Assembly (NCBI GenBank): GCA_963770035.1
Contig: CAVYON010000038.1
Coordinates: 1-64,000 of the forward strand
From: Roseiarcus sp963770035
GTDB lineage: Bacteria > Pseudomonadota > Alphaproteobacteria > Rhizobiales > Beijerinckiaceae
Direction: 5' to 3'
DNA: 64,000 nucleotides
Shown here: piece by piece, positions 37,716-47,084 of the stretch
Numbering within the stretch: the stretch's first letter is position 1
Layout of the letters: each line of letters opens with the position of its first letter
Translations under genes and position numbers: made by a program
The notes under the pieces: generated by a model
Database searches by the model: none
Seen by the model: only the letters and a program-made list of their open reading frames with translations
Told to the model about the DNA's origin: nothing

Positions 37716-38714
37716 CTAGTCGGGATGACGAAGATTGCGGATATGCTCGAAGGACACCGCGATTACGATGAAGGCGCCGACGAATGCGCCCTGCCAGAAT
37801 GCGCTGATCCCGAGAAGACCAAGGCTGTTGCGGATGACCTCGATCAGGGCCGAGCCGACCAGTGCGCCGAAAGCTGTGCCCACTCCCCCGGCGAGATTGG
37901 CGCCGCCGATGACGGTCGCGGCTATGACCTGCAATTCCATGCCCGCGCCGAGATTGGTGGTCACGGCCCCAAGCCATCCTGTTTCGATGATTCCGGCGAT
38001 GCCGGCAGAAAGCGCCGAAATCATGTATACCGCGAGCTTGACCTGCCGCACTGGCACGCCTGTCAAAGTCGCCGCCTTTTCATTGCCGCCGAGTGCGAAG
38101 ACGTAACGCCCAAACCGTGTCCAGCGCAGCGTGAAGCCGGTGATCAATGCGAGGCTGAGCGTGTAGATGACCGGGTTCGCTATCCCGAACACAAACGCTC
38201 CCCCGCCCAGATAGAGGAGCTTTGCATGATCGGGACCGAACTGGAAAACCACCGTATTGTTGGAGGCGACCATTGCCAGAGAGCGCGCGAACGACAGCAT
38301 GGCGAGGGTCACGACAAACGGAGGGATGCCGACATAGGCGATCAGCACGCCATTGACCGCTCCGACAAGGAGCGCTGTGCCCAACGCCGCAGCGATGCCA
38401 ATCTCGATACTATAACCGCTGTGCATCACGACGGCGAGGATCATGCTGCACAGGCAAAGAACCGAGCCGACCGAAAGATCGATTCCCCCGGTGATAATCA
38501 CAATCGTCATGCCGAGCGAGATGATCGCAACGAAGGTGAAGTTGCGCGTGATATTGAAGAGATTGTTGGGCGTGGCGAAGGAATTCGTCGCAAAGCTTAG
38601 AAAGACGCACGCTGCGATTAGCGCCAGGAACACCCAGAACGCCTGGCGCGACAGGAGCCAGGAGACGTAACCGTGCTCCTGCTGTTGGACCGGGACATTG
38701 ATCTCGACGGCCAT
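37716..38714 (-). CDS. sugar ABC transporter permease (RbsC family)
   Basis: A 332-residue inner-membrane permease with about ten hydrophobic segments. ISLGMTIVIITGGIDLSVGS is the RbsC-family signature, followed by PPFVVTLAMLSFARSLAMV, GRYVFALGGNEKAATLTGV and VIGGANLAGGVGTAFGAL. It belongs to a CUT2-type importer (one ATPase, one permease, one ribose-like binding protein), with the ATPase directly upstream and the binding protein divergent. The sugar is unknown. Confidence 0.92.
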   Translation of the reverse strand: MAVEINVPVQQQEHGYVSWLLSRQAFWVFLALIAACVFLSFATNSFATPNNLFNITRNFTFVAIISLGMTIVIITGGIDLSVGSVLCLCSMILAVVMHSGYSIEIGIAAALGTALLVGAVNGVLIAYVGIPPFVVTLAMLSFARSLAMVASNNTVVFQFGPDHAKLLYLGGGAFVFGIANPVIYTLSLALITGFTLRWTRFGRYVFALGGNEKAATLTGVPVRQVKLAVYMISALSAGIAGIIETGWLGAVTTNLGAGMELQVIAATVIGGANLAGGVGTAFGALVGSALIEVIRNSLGLLGISAFWQGAFVGAFIVIAVSFEHIRNLRHPD

Positions 38715-38751
38715 GGTCAGAACCTTGAATGAGGGCGCGCGGACGCCGACG

Positions 38752-39495
<744 letters not shown>

Positions 39496-39771
39496 GCCTG
39501 GGCCCGCCTCCCTTTCGGCGCGTGACGTGCGCGCATCTTTTTTCGTCGGTTGGACACTTATCGAACCGCACCTTACTAATCAAATATCGGTCCTATGTTG
39601 ATTGGTCAACGTCTTGGCGCGCTTCAGGAAGCGGGAGGGACACGTTGAAATATCTCGGGGCGAGCTCGGAAACAATTTGTATGGCCGCCGCAGCATTGTT
39701 TGCCGCCGTTGTTGGCAAAGACAGCAGCCGACGGCCGCTCGTTTACAAATGTTCGCTGACCGCACGGATTA

Positions 39772-39809
39772 ACCGTTCGTCAGATACGGACTGACCGTTC
39801 TTCAGATAT
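39772..39809 (+). promoter_or_regulatory. direct repeat upstream of the sugar-binding-protein gene
   Basis: ACCGTTCGTCAGATAC (39772-39787) and ACCGTTCTTCAGATAT (39794-39809) match at 14 of 16 bases and are 22 bases apart, about two helical turns. They lie in the 504-base divergent gap (39496-39999) that must contain promoters for both transporter arms, and no gene is visible in that gap. They could be tandem regulator sites; no regulator gene is adjacent. Confidence 0.4.
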
Positions 39810-39999
39810 TGTTTGACGAGACTGTTCGCCAAAGGCAAGAATGCCTTCGGGCGAACGTCCCCGGGGGATCTATCATCAGGCCCTCGTTTCGACCGGTTGG
39901 GGGGCGCCGTTGGCCAAAGTCCGGCGACGCCCCAAACCGTCAGAGAAAAATATGACGCTCCGAGAATTCTCGGATTACGTCAAACACGGGAGGAAGGTT

Positions 40000-40992
40000 A
40001 TGAAAAAGGTCGCACTCGCTTTGGCCGCTACGGCGCTGACTCTGTCAGCAAATGCCGCGGTCGCGCAGAAGAAACAGCTCGTCATCATCGTCAAGGGCCT
40101 CGACAATCCTTTCTTCGAGGCGATCCATCAGGGTTGTGAGAAGTGGAACAAGGAGAACGCCAGTTCGCCTTACCAATGCTTCTACACCGGGCCGGCGTCG
40201 ACTTCGGACGAGGCGGGCGAAGCGCAGATCGTCGGCGATATTCTTGGCAAGTCTGACACGGCGGCCGTCGCCATTTCTCCATCCAATGCGCCCATGATCG
40301 CCAATACAGTCAAGTCGGCCAATCCGAAAGTTCCGATCATGACAGTCGACGCTGACCTCAAGAAAGAGGATGCGGCGTTGCGCAAGACCTATCTCGGCAC
40401 GGACAATTATTTGATGGGCTTCAGGCTCGGCGAGTATCTGAAGAAGGCCAAACCGAATGGAGGCACGGTCTGCCTGATTGAAGGCAACGCCGCCGCCGAC
40501 AACATCTTGCGCCGCGCGTCCGGCACGCGCAACTCGCTGTCCGGCAAGAAAGGCCTCGAGATGCTGAAGGGCGAGGGCGGCTGGACCGAGATATCCGGCT
40601 GCCCGGTTTTCACCAACGACGACGGGCCGAAAGGTGTGCAAGCCATGTCCGACATCTTGACCGCCAATCCCAAGCTCGACGCCTTCGTGATTGAGGGCGG
40701 TTGGCCGCTGTTCGGCGCGCCCCAGCCATATCGGCAGCTCACTGATCAGTACAAGGACCGGATCGCCAACAAGTCGCTCGTGATCGTCGCGGCCGACACG
40801 ATCGGCGACGAAGTCGCCATCGCCAAGGAGGGGCGGGTGAACGCGCTGGTCGGCCAGCGTCCGTTCGAAATGGGATACAAGGCCCCATCGGTCATGATCG
40901 ACCTCATTGAGGGCAAGAAAGTCGACGATCCAGTATTCACCGGGCTCGACGAATGCACCAAGGAAACTGCGGACACCTGCATCCAGAGGTAG
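40000..40992 (+). CDS. sugar ABC transporter substrate-binding protein (ribose/xylose-binding type)
   Basis: A 330-residue periplasmic binding protein. ATG 40000 is preceded by GGGAGGAAG, and the signal peptide is KVALALAATALTLSANAAVA. The mature protein starts KKQLVIIVKGLDNPFFEAIH, the usual RbsB-like first strand. Cys pairs near residues 45-53 and at the C-terminus (TADTCIQR) could form disulfides. It is the receptor of the importer encoded on the opposite strand. An IS630 element lies about 110 bases downstream. Confidence 0.9.
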   Translation: MKKVALALAATALTLSANAAVAQKKQLVIIVKGLDNPFFEAIHQGCEKWNKENASSPYQCFYTGPASTSDEAGEAQIVGDILGKSDTAAVAISPSNAPMIANTVKSANPKVPIMTVDADLKKEDAALRKTYLGTDNYLMGFRLGEYLKKAKPNGGTVCLIEGNAAADNILRRASGTRNSLSGKKGLEMLKGEGGWTEISGCPVFTNDDGPKGVQAMSDILTANPKLDAFVIEGGWPLFGAPQPYRQLTDQYKDRIANKSLVIVAADTIGDEVAIAKEGRVNALVGQRPFEMGYKAPSVMIDLIEGKKVDDPVFTGLDECTKETADTCIQR

Positions 40993-41100
40993 GGCCTGCT
41001 GCGCCGCGATTGTCAGGCGAGCGAACGAGCGGGAGGCGCCAAGGCGTCTCCCTATGATGGATCTGTCGCTCGACAAGCTTCTCCTTGCCGGTGGCGACTT

Positions 41101-42097
41101 TAGAGCGGTTCCCTGTTACGCAACTCCATATCCGCAGTGTAGGAAGAAATTCTCGCATTCCTTGCGCGTCAGCGTTGCGCAGCATGCGACGATGGCGACG
41201 TCCAAGTCGGATTTGGTCCGCGCCTGCACCTTGCGCAGATAGGCCTTGAGCTTCGAGAAGAAATTCTCGATCGGGTTAAAATCCGGCGAATAAGGCGGAG
41301 TGAAGAGAATCGAAGCGCCGGCTGCGCGGACTGCCGTCGCCACAGCCGGTTGCTTGTGGGCACGGAGATTATCCATCAGCAGGACATCGCCGGGCCGCAG
41401 GCACGGCACAACTATCTGCTCAATGTAGGCCAGGAACGATGGACCGTCGATCGGCCGGTCGAAGACGACCGGAGCGACAATTCCGTCCAGGCTCAGGCCA
41501 GCCACGAAAGTCGTCGTCTTCCAATGGCCGTGCGGCACGGAGGCGACCAGTCGCTCGCCGCCGGGAGCGCGGCCATAAAGTCGCGTCATGTTGGTCTTCG
41601 CCGCCGTCTCGTCGAAGAATATGAAGCGCGTGGAATCCATGAAGCGTTGGGCGATGCGGCGGAAGAACCCGCGTTTCAGGGCGACGTCCGTCCGCGTCTG
41701 CTCGTCGGCGATCAGGCTTTTTTTTGAATCTCAGATCGAGGCGCGCCAACGTCCTGTCGACCGTGGATTTGCCGACCTTCGGTCCGCCACGCGCGACGAT
41801 CTCGTCGGCGATCTGCGCCAGCGTCAAATCCGGCGTTTCATCGACGATGGCGCGGACCATGTCGTAGCATTTGACGAGAGCCGGCTTCCTCGATCCGCCG
41901 ACCTTTTGCGGGTCGATAGCGTCCGTCTCGACGAACTGTCGGACGATCTTTATCACCGCCGAATGGGAGACCGCGAAACGCTCCCCCGCCGCACGGCATG
42001 TCATGCCCTCAATCAGGACGGCATGGACGAATCTTTCGCGAAGATCGTTCGACAGCGGTTTCATTTCGTTCCCCGTGCTTAGGGGAATCTTGCTGTA
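41101..42097. mobile_element. IS630 family insertion sequence
   Basis: The transposase reading frames are flanked by TA at 41101-41102 and at 42096-42097, the duplicated target expected for IS630. Weak terminal inverted repeats are visible: GAGCGGTTCCC from the left end and CAGCAAGATTCCCC from the right. The element between the TAs is 993 bases and carries only the transposase. Confidence 0.75.
41116..42064 (-). CDS. IS630 family transposase in two frames across an A8 run
   Basis: The first frame has a paired-type helix-turn-helix (LIEGMTCRAAGERFAVSHSA, then VGKSTVDRTLARLDLRFKKK). The second frame carries the DDE catalytic core: FIFFDETAAKTNM, VLLMDNLRAHKQP, PDFNPIENFFSKLKAYL. They are joined by a +1 shift at a run of eight A (minus strand, 41718-41725). 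A -1 ribosomal slip there would meet a stop, so loss of one A, or gain of two, is needed. Transcriptional slippage on A runs is known for some IS630 elements, but a miscounted homopolymer is equally likely in this assembly. Confidence 0.85.
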
Positions 42098-42512
42098 AAA
42101 TCATGAATCTATGCAAGTGGGAATTGATCTCTAGGAATCGCGCGGGGGCGAACGTCCGCTTCGCTTTCGAATTGCGCCATTCGCCGGGCAATCGGCGAAC
42201 GGCCAGCATTTGCGCAATTCCACCATTCATTGGATCAGCCGGAAGGTTGGCGCCGGGTCGATTGCGGCTGTCTGACCGGCCGATTGGCGGAGGCCAAGGG
42301 TAAGATTGGCGCCATCGGCTTTCCGCCTCACGCGGCTGCCGATGGGAATTTTAGCTGAGCCGCCGCCGGCGCCCCGCCGCGGAACCGAAGCGCGTTCCCG
42401 AGCCCTGTCCGTAAACCTGTTTGCTCAAAAAATAGGTAGCATTTTCTTGCCATTTGACTCGGTTTATGTTCTTCTTTTGTTCTAGACATCCCAGCAATAG
42501 AGACAACCGCCC
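42098..42512. other. AT-richer intergenic stretch
   Basis: Between the IS630 end and the next gene there is lower-GC sequence without a credible protein frame. The promoter of the downstream repeat-protein gene should be here, but no element is clear. Confidence 0.4.
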
Positions 42513-43440
42513 GTGCGTCTCGAACCGGCTCCGCCAATACCGCCCGCTGATCCGTCGACGGAGGCGCGTTTGGCGCGCCTCGCGAGGTTTCAGCGGGAGC
42601 ACCTGATCGTGTCGACGGCCCTCAACCGCGGCGTGTCGGTCGCCGAAGTTGCCGCCCGGGTCGGCGTCGGCGAGACGCGCGTGGGCGCGATCATCCGCGA
42701 CCCCGGTTCGTCGCCGCAAGCCGGCGCCGGCTCGAGCCGGACGCTCGGATCGCGCTCCTGGAACTCGATGCGTCCGCCGAAGCGAGCGCGTCCTACGGCG
42801 AGGCGCTGGCTTATCGCGCGAACTTTGCGGCGCAGGATCTTAACGACGTTCCGTTCGAGCAGGCGCAGGAGCCCCTCGTCCCGCTTCAATGGGGTGAGGG
42901 GTTTGGGGGGGGTGCCGGCGTCGACGCCCGCCCGGCGGCGGATGGTCGCCCGGAAGACCCGCTGCAAGTCTATGAAAAGATTGAATCCGCGCCCGGAAGA
43001 ATCGAGGCGAGCCCGACGGCGCAGGACCCCCTCGTCCCGCTTCAGCAAGAAGAGGGGTTGGGCAGTTTGCGGGCGAAGCTGCCCGCCCGGCGGCGGATGG
43101 TCGCCCGGAAGACCCGCCGCAAGTCTATGAAAAGATTGAATCCGCGCCCGGAAAAATCGAGGCGAGCCCGGCGGCGCAGGACCCGCTCGTCCCGCGTCTG
43201 CAGGAAGAGGGGCTGGGGCTGTCTGCGGGCGACGATGCCCGCCAGGCGGTCAACGGTCGCCCGGAAAACCCGTCGCAACGCCCTGAAAACATTGAATCCG
43301 TGCCCGGGGATCGGCCGCCGCACGGAAGCGGCGGCCGGATCCAGCGCCCCCCTGACCGAGGTCAGTCGTGGCGGTTCGCTTGCCAGGCGTCGTCAGGCAG
43401 AGCAAACCTTGGCGCCCACCAGTCCCGAGAGCGTTCATGA
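42513..43440 (+). CDS. helix-turn-helix protein with 52-residue tandem repeats, frame broken twice
   Basis: The first 65 residues include TEARLARLARFQREHLIVST and a helix-turn-helix LNRGVSVAEVAARVGVGETR, similar to short DNA-binding proteins common in Rhizobiales. After a break near 42702 comes LEPDARIALLELDASAEAS, then about 2.5 copies of an acidic repeat whose core is GRPEDPPQVYEKIESAPGKI followed by EASPAAQDPLVP. A second break near 43062 lies between repeat copies. The stop at 43438-43440 overlaps the next start as ATGA. The repeats look disordered. I do not know its function. The GTG start at 42513 is uncertain. Confidence 0.6.
42926..43330 (+). repeat. tandem repeat with 156-base unit
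   Basis: Unit starts at 42926, 43081 and 43237 (spacing 155 and 156). Units one and two are nearly identical; the third is diverged and partial. The one-base difference in spacing is the frame break of the host gene. Confidence 0.8.
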
Positions 43441-44663
43441 CCCTGATCAACCCCTTTCGCGCCCTGCGGCCGGCGTCCGGCCGCGCGGCCGAGGTTTTGG
43501 CTCCGCCCTATGACGTGCTGTCGAGCGCCGAGGCGCGCGAGCGCGTCAAGGGCAAGCCATGGAGCTTTCTGCATGTCTCGAAGGCCGAAATCGACCTCGA
43601 TCCGGCGATCGACCCTCAGGACCCCGCCGTCTACGCCAAGGCCGCCGAGGCTCTTCGCGGCATGATCGCGGCCGGCGTGCTGGTGCGCGACGCGACGCCG
43701 GGCTACTACGTCTATCGCCTCACCTGGCGGGATCACGTCGAGACGGGCTTCGCCGCCGCGGCCTCGCTCGCCGCCTATGCCGAGAACCGCATCCGCAAGC
43801 ACGAGCTGACGACGCCAGCAAAGGAGGACGACCGGGTGCGCCAGATCGAGGCGGTCGGCGGCCAGACCGGCCCGGTCATGCTCGCCTATCCGGAGACGCC
43901 AGCGATCGACGCGCTGCTGGCCGACGCCTCGGCGGGTCATCCCGCGGTCGACGTGACGGCCGACGACGGCGTCCGCCACGAGCTATGGCCGGCATTCGAG
44001 CCGGCGACCATTGGCTCGCTGACGCGCGCGGTCGACGCCCTGCCGGCGCTCTACATCGCCGACGGTCATCACCGCTCGGCCGCGGCGCTGCGGGTCGCCG
44101 AAGCGCGCGGGATCAAAGGCGGCTCGTTCCTCGCCGTGCTGCTGCCCGAGCAGCAGATGACCATCCTCGACTACAACCGCGTGCTGCGCGACCTGAATGG
44201 GCTCACGCCGGAAGCGGTCTTGAGCGAAATCAGCCGACGCTACACGGTCGAGCCGAGCGACGACCCGGCGCGCCCTGGCCGTGCGGACGAGATCGGCATG
44301 GTTCTGGGCGGCCGCTGGTGGAAGCTTACGCTGAAGCCCGAGATCCTGGCCGCGGTGATCGGAAGCGGGGATCCGGTTGCGCGGCTGCCGGTGACACTGC
44401 TCGCCAAGAGTATCATCGAGCCGATTTTCGGCGTGACCGATCCGCGCCGCGACAAGCGGATCGACTTCGTCGGCGGTGGCCGGGGGCTCGGGGAACTGGA
44501 ACGGTTGGTCGCGTCCGGCGTCGCGGCGGTCGCCTTCGCGCTTCATCCGACCGAAATGGCCGACCTCATGGCGGTCGCTGACGCTGGGCAGATCATGCCG
44601 CCGAAATCGACCTGGTTCGAGCCCAAGCTCGCCGACGGCATGGTTAGCGCCATTCTGGACTGA
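43437..44663 (+). CDS. DUF1015 family protein
   Basis: A 408-residue protein with the complete DUF1015 pattern: FRALRPASGRAAEVLAPPYD at the start, PWSFLHVSKAEIDLD, IADGHHRSAAALRVAEARG in the middle, and MPPKSTWFEPKLADGMV at the end. The family is widespread but uncharacterised; the conserved GHHR motif suggests catalysis or nucleotide binding. ATG 43437 overlaps the upstream stop, so it is translated with the repeat-protein gene. The frame is intact. Confidence 0.88.
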   Translation: MTLINPFRALRPASGRAAEVLAPPYDVLSSAEARERVKGKPWSFLHVSKAEIDLDPAIDPQDPAVYAKAAEALRGMIAAGVLVRDATPGYYVYRLTWRDHVETGFAAAASLAAYAENRIRKHELTTPAKEDDRVRQIEAVGGQTGPVMLAYPETPAIDALLADASAGHPAVDVTADDGVRHELWPAFEPATIGSLTRAVDALPALYIADGHHRSAAALRVAEARGIKGGSFLAVLLPEQQMTILDYNRVLRDLNGLTPEAVLSEISRRYTVEPSDDPARPGRADEIGMVLGGRWWKLTLKPEILAAVIGSGDPVARLPVTLLAKSIIEPIFGVTDPRRDKRIDFVGGGRGLGELERLVASGVAAVAFALHPTEMADLMAVADAGQIMPPKSTWFEPKLADGMVSAILD

Positions 44664-44709
44664 GAGCGCGCGGCCTCGGTCGCCCGAAATCAGGGCAAGA
44701 GCCGCGAAT

Positions 44710-45222
44710 TTAGAGCACCTGGATCGAGTTGACTGAGAATTGCGCCGTATCATTGTCGATGCCAACGCTCACACAGCCGGCGTTGGCGGCGATGTCATAC
44801 ACGCCATAAGGTACGACCTTGCCGAGTTCGGCGTCGACGAAGTCATGCACCTTTACCGGGTCGGGACAGCCTTTCGGCCGGTAGTCGCTGCCGGCGTTCT
44901 TGTAGGGGCCGATCGGCTCTTTCTTCTTCGTGTCGATCGAGATCACCGGCTTGCCGGCCGCCTGCATCGTCAGCGCCGCGGCATTGATATGCTCGAACTG
45001 CGCATCACGGTCGGGATTGCGGACGCTTTCCAGCGTCTTGCGATTTACCTGCCGGCAGTATTGCAGCGACCCCAACAGTTTGGGGATGGTGCTCTTGCTG
45101 ACCTGATGCCCCATCGCGCACAGCGCCGCTGCCAGCTTGGCGTGGCTCTTCGAGACCCACCGCAGCGGCCGCATCGGGTCGCCCTTGGTCGCCGGTTCCA
45201 GCAACTGACGCAAGTCGTCCAC
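44710..45222 (-). pseudogene. ISAzo13 family transposase remnant
   Basis: 170 residues match the middle of ISAzo13 transposases: EPATKGDPMRPLRWVSKSHA, NRKTLESVRNPDRDAQFEHI, PVISIDTKKKEPIGPYKNAG, LGKVVPYGVYDIAANAGCVS. Full proteins are about 400 residues. Here the N-terminal part is missing and the frame stops just after the conserved DTAQFSVNSI, so the catalytic domain is cut. It is a dead fragment. Confidence 0.85.
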
Positions 45223-45265
45223 TTAAGATGCGATCAGCGCTAACGTGAGACATTCGGAGGACAAG

Positions 45266-46360
45266 ATGGCTGAGCGGGAGATTGGCGTCGGAATCGTCGG
45301 CTTTGGATTGGGCGGGCGGGTCTTTCATGCGCCTTTTGTGGATGCGGCGCGTGGGCTTCGCGTGGCGGCGATTTTACAGCGCAAAGGCGACGAGGCGGCC
45401 AAGGCCTATCCTGCGGCGGAGGTCGTGCGCTCGCTCGACACCATGCTGGCGGACAGGGCGATTGAGCTCGTCGTCGTCACAACGCCGAGCGCCACCCACT
45501 TCGAGCTGGCGAAGCACGCCCTGGAGGCGGGTAAGCATGTCGTCATCGACAAGCCCTTTACCGCAACCAGCGAAGAGGCGCACGAACTGAGCCGGCTTGC
45601 CCAGAGTAATGGGCTGCTCCTGGTTCCGTTTCACAACCGCCGCTGGGATGGGGATTTTCTGACCGTGAAGAGGCTGATCGCTGAGGAGGCGGTCGGACGG
45701 CTCGTCACCTTCGAATTGCACTTCGATCGCTTCCGTCCCGTGCCGCGCGAGGGAAGGTGGCAGGAAGCGGCCAATCCGGCCAACGGCATGCTGTTCGACC
45801 TGGGGCCGCATCTGGTCGATCAGGCGCTGGCGCTGTTCGGGCCGCCCAATTCCATCACCGCGAGCGTCCGCCTCGATCGCGACGGGACCGCGATCGAGGA
45901 CGCCTTCGACATCACGCTGAGCTATCCGAGGCCGAACGGCAAGCGGCTCCTGGCGCATTGCCGGACGAGCTATTTGGCCTGCGAAAATGCGCCTCGATTC
46001 CTGCTGCACGGGACGAAAGGCAGCTTTCGCAAATACGGGCTCGATCCGCAGGAGCCTGCGTTGGTTGGCGGCGCCATTGTTCCTGCGGACGGGTCGCCCG
46101 AGGTGTGGCTGCGAGAGCCAGAGGCGGCGTGGGGTAAACTGACCATTGCGCCGAATCCGGAGACCCCGGAAAGGCTGGTCGAAAGGACGGTGACGACGGA
46201 GGCCGGCGACTATCGCGGCTTCTATGCGAATGTCCGCGACGCGATCCTCGGCGCGGCGCCGCTCGCGTTGACCGCCGACGACGGATTCCGCGTCATTCGG
46301 CTGTTGGAGCTGGCTCGGCAGAGCTCGACGGAGGGGCGCACGGTGAAAGTGGAGTTTTAG
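45266..46360 (+). CDS. Gfo/Idh/MocA family oxidoreductase
   Basis: A 364-residue NAD(P)-dependent sugar or cyclitol dehydrogenase. Rossmann start VGIVGFGLGGRVFHAPF, the variant EKP motif GKHVVIDKPF near residue 97, and the C-terminal domain signature LFDLGPHLVDQALALFGPP are clear. The pattern resembles YdgJ-type enzymes acting on inositol-like substrates. ATG 45266 has GGAGG five bases before it. It may serve the nearby sugar importer, although transposon debris separates them. Confidence 0.9.
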   Translation: MAEREIGVGIVGFGLGGRVFHAPFVDAARGLRVAAILQRKGDEAAKAYPAAEVVRSLDTMLADRAIELVVVTTPSATHFELAKHALEAGKHVVIDKPFTATSEEAHELSRLAQSNGLLLVPFHNRRWDGDFLTVKRLIAEEAVGRLVTFELHFDRFRPVPREGRWQEAANPANGMLFDLGPHLVDQALALFGPPNSITASVRLDRDGTAIEDAFDITLSYPRPNGKRLLAHCRTSYLACENAPRFLLHGTKGSFRKYGLDPQEPALVGGAIVPADGSPEVWLREPEAAWGKLTIAPNPETPERLVERTVTTEAGDYRGFYANVRDAILGAAPLALTADDGFRVIRLLELARQSSTEGRTVKVEF

Positions 46361-46517
46361 CGTAACGGCCCAGCCGGGCGGCCACGAGACTAACTACGGA
46401 TGGCTTTCGGGGCTTCCGTTCCTATGCCGGCCGGGTTGAGGGCCTCGTTTCGGCCGGCTCGGAACCTTCGCGGCTTGCACCCGGAGGTCACGTTCGATCT
46501 TGGAGACCGGAAGCTCT

Positions 46518-46871
46518 TCACCCCTTGTGCGCGAGCCAGCTCGTCACCACCGAAAAGCCCTGTCCGGTTGGCACCAGATACACGATGAGGCGGTTGTTGT
46601 CGTAAACGCCGAAGGTCAGCGCCTCGCACTGAGAGTCGTCTGCCGCCAGCACGCCGCAAGTTGTCGTCTGCGATGAGATCGGCGACCAGCCGACAGCGAT
46701 GATCGCGATCTCGCGCGGCATGCCGACCTGAAGCTGTTGGCTCGCCTGGAAGGCGTCGAACGGCGGCGGATAGGAATCCCGCACCGCCGGATAGCCGCCC
46801 GGCGCACAGCCGGCGAGCAAGGCCGCTACGGCAAGGATCGCAAGTCGAGATCGCACGCGCCGCCCCTGCAA
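46518..46871 (-). CDS. small lipoprotein
   Basis: 117 residues. Signal peptide with lipobox (RLAILAVAALLAGC), then LQVGMPREIAIIAVGWSPIS, which loosely resembles SmpA/BamE-type lipoproteins, and QCEALTFGVYDNNRLIVYL. The mature protein should be anchored to a membrane facing the periplasm. The frame opens with TTG at 46871; GTG at 46856 is equally possible. The function is unknown. Confidence 0.7.
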   Translation of the reverse strand: MQGRRVRSRLAILAVAALLAGCAPGGYPAVRDSYPPPFDAFQASQQLQVGMPREIAIIAVGWSPISSQTTTCGVLAADDSQCEALTFGVYDNNRLIVYLVPTGQGFSVVTSWLAHKG

Positions 46872-47084
46872 GTTACCATCGCGAACGGAGGAGCGACGCG
46901 GGAATCGCGGGGCGGACCATCGTTCGATCGAGCCGATTTTCGGGCAAGAGGATTAGCGTCGCGTTAAACCTATGGTTGTGCTGCCCGTCTTTATGCAATC
47001 CTATGACATCCTGCGGCGTGGGCGGGCGGACACATCCGAGACGGCGCCTTCCACGCCGAGCGGCCCTGCGCTAGCCTCCAGCGC

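Noticed and set aside
42926..43330. Tandem repeats as a possible CRISPR array
   Set aside because: Units are 156 bases, adjoining without unique spacers, and are translated as part of a protein. No cas gene is present.
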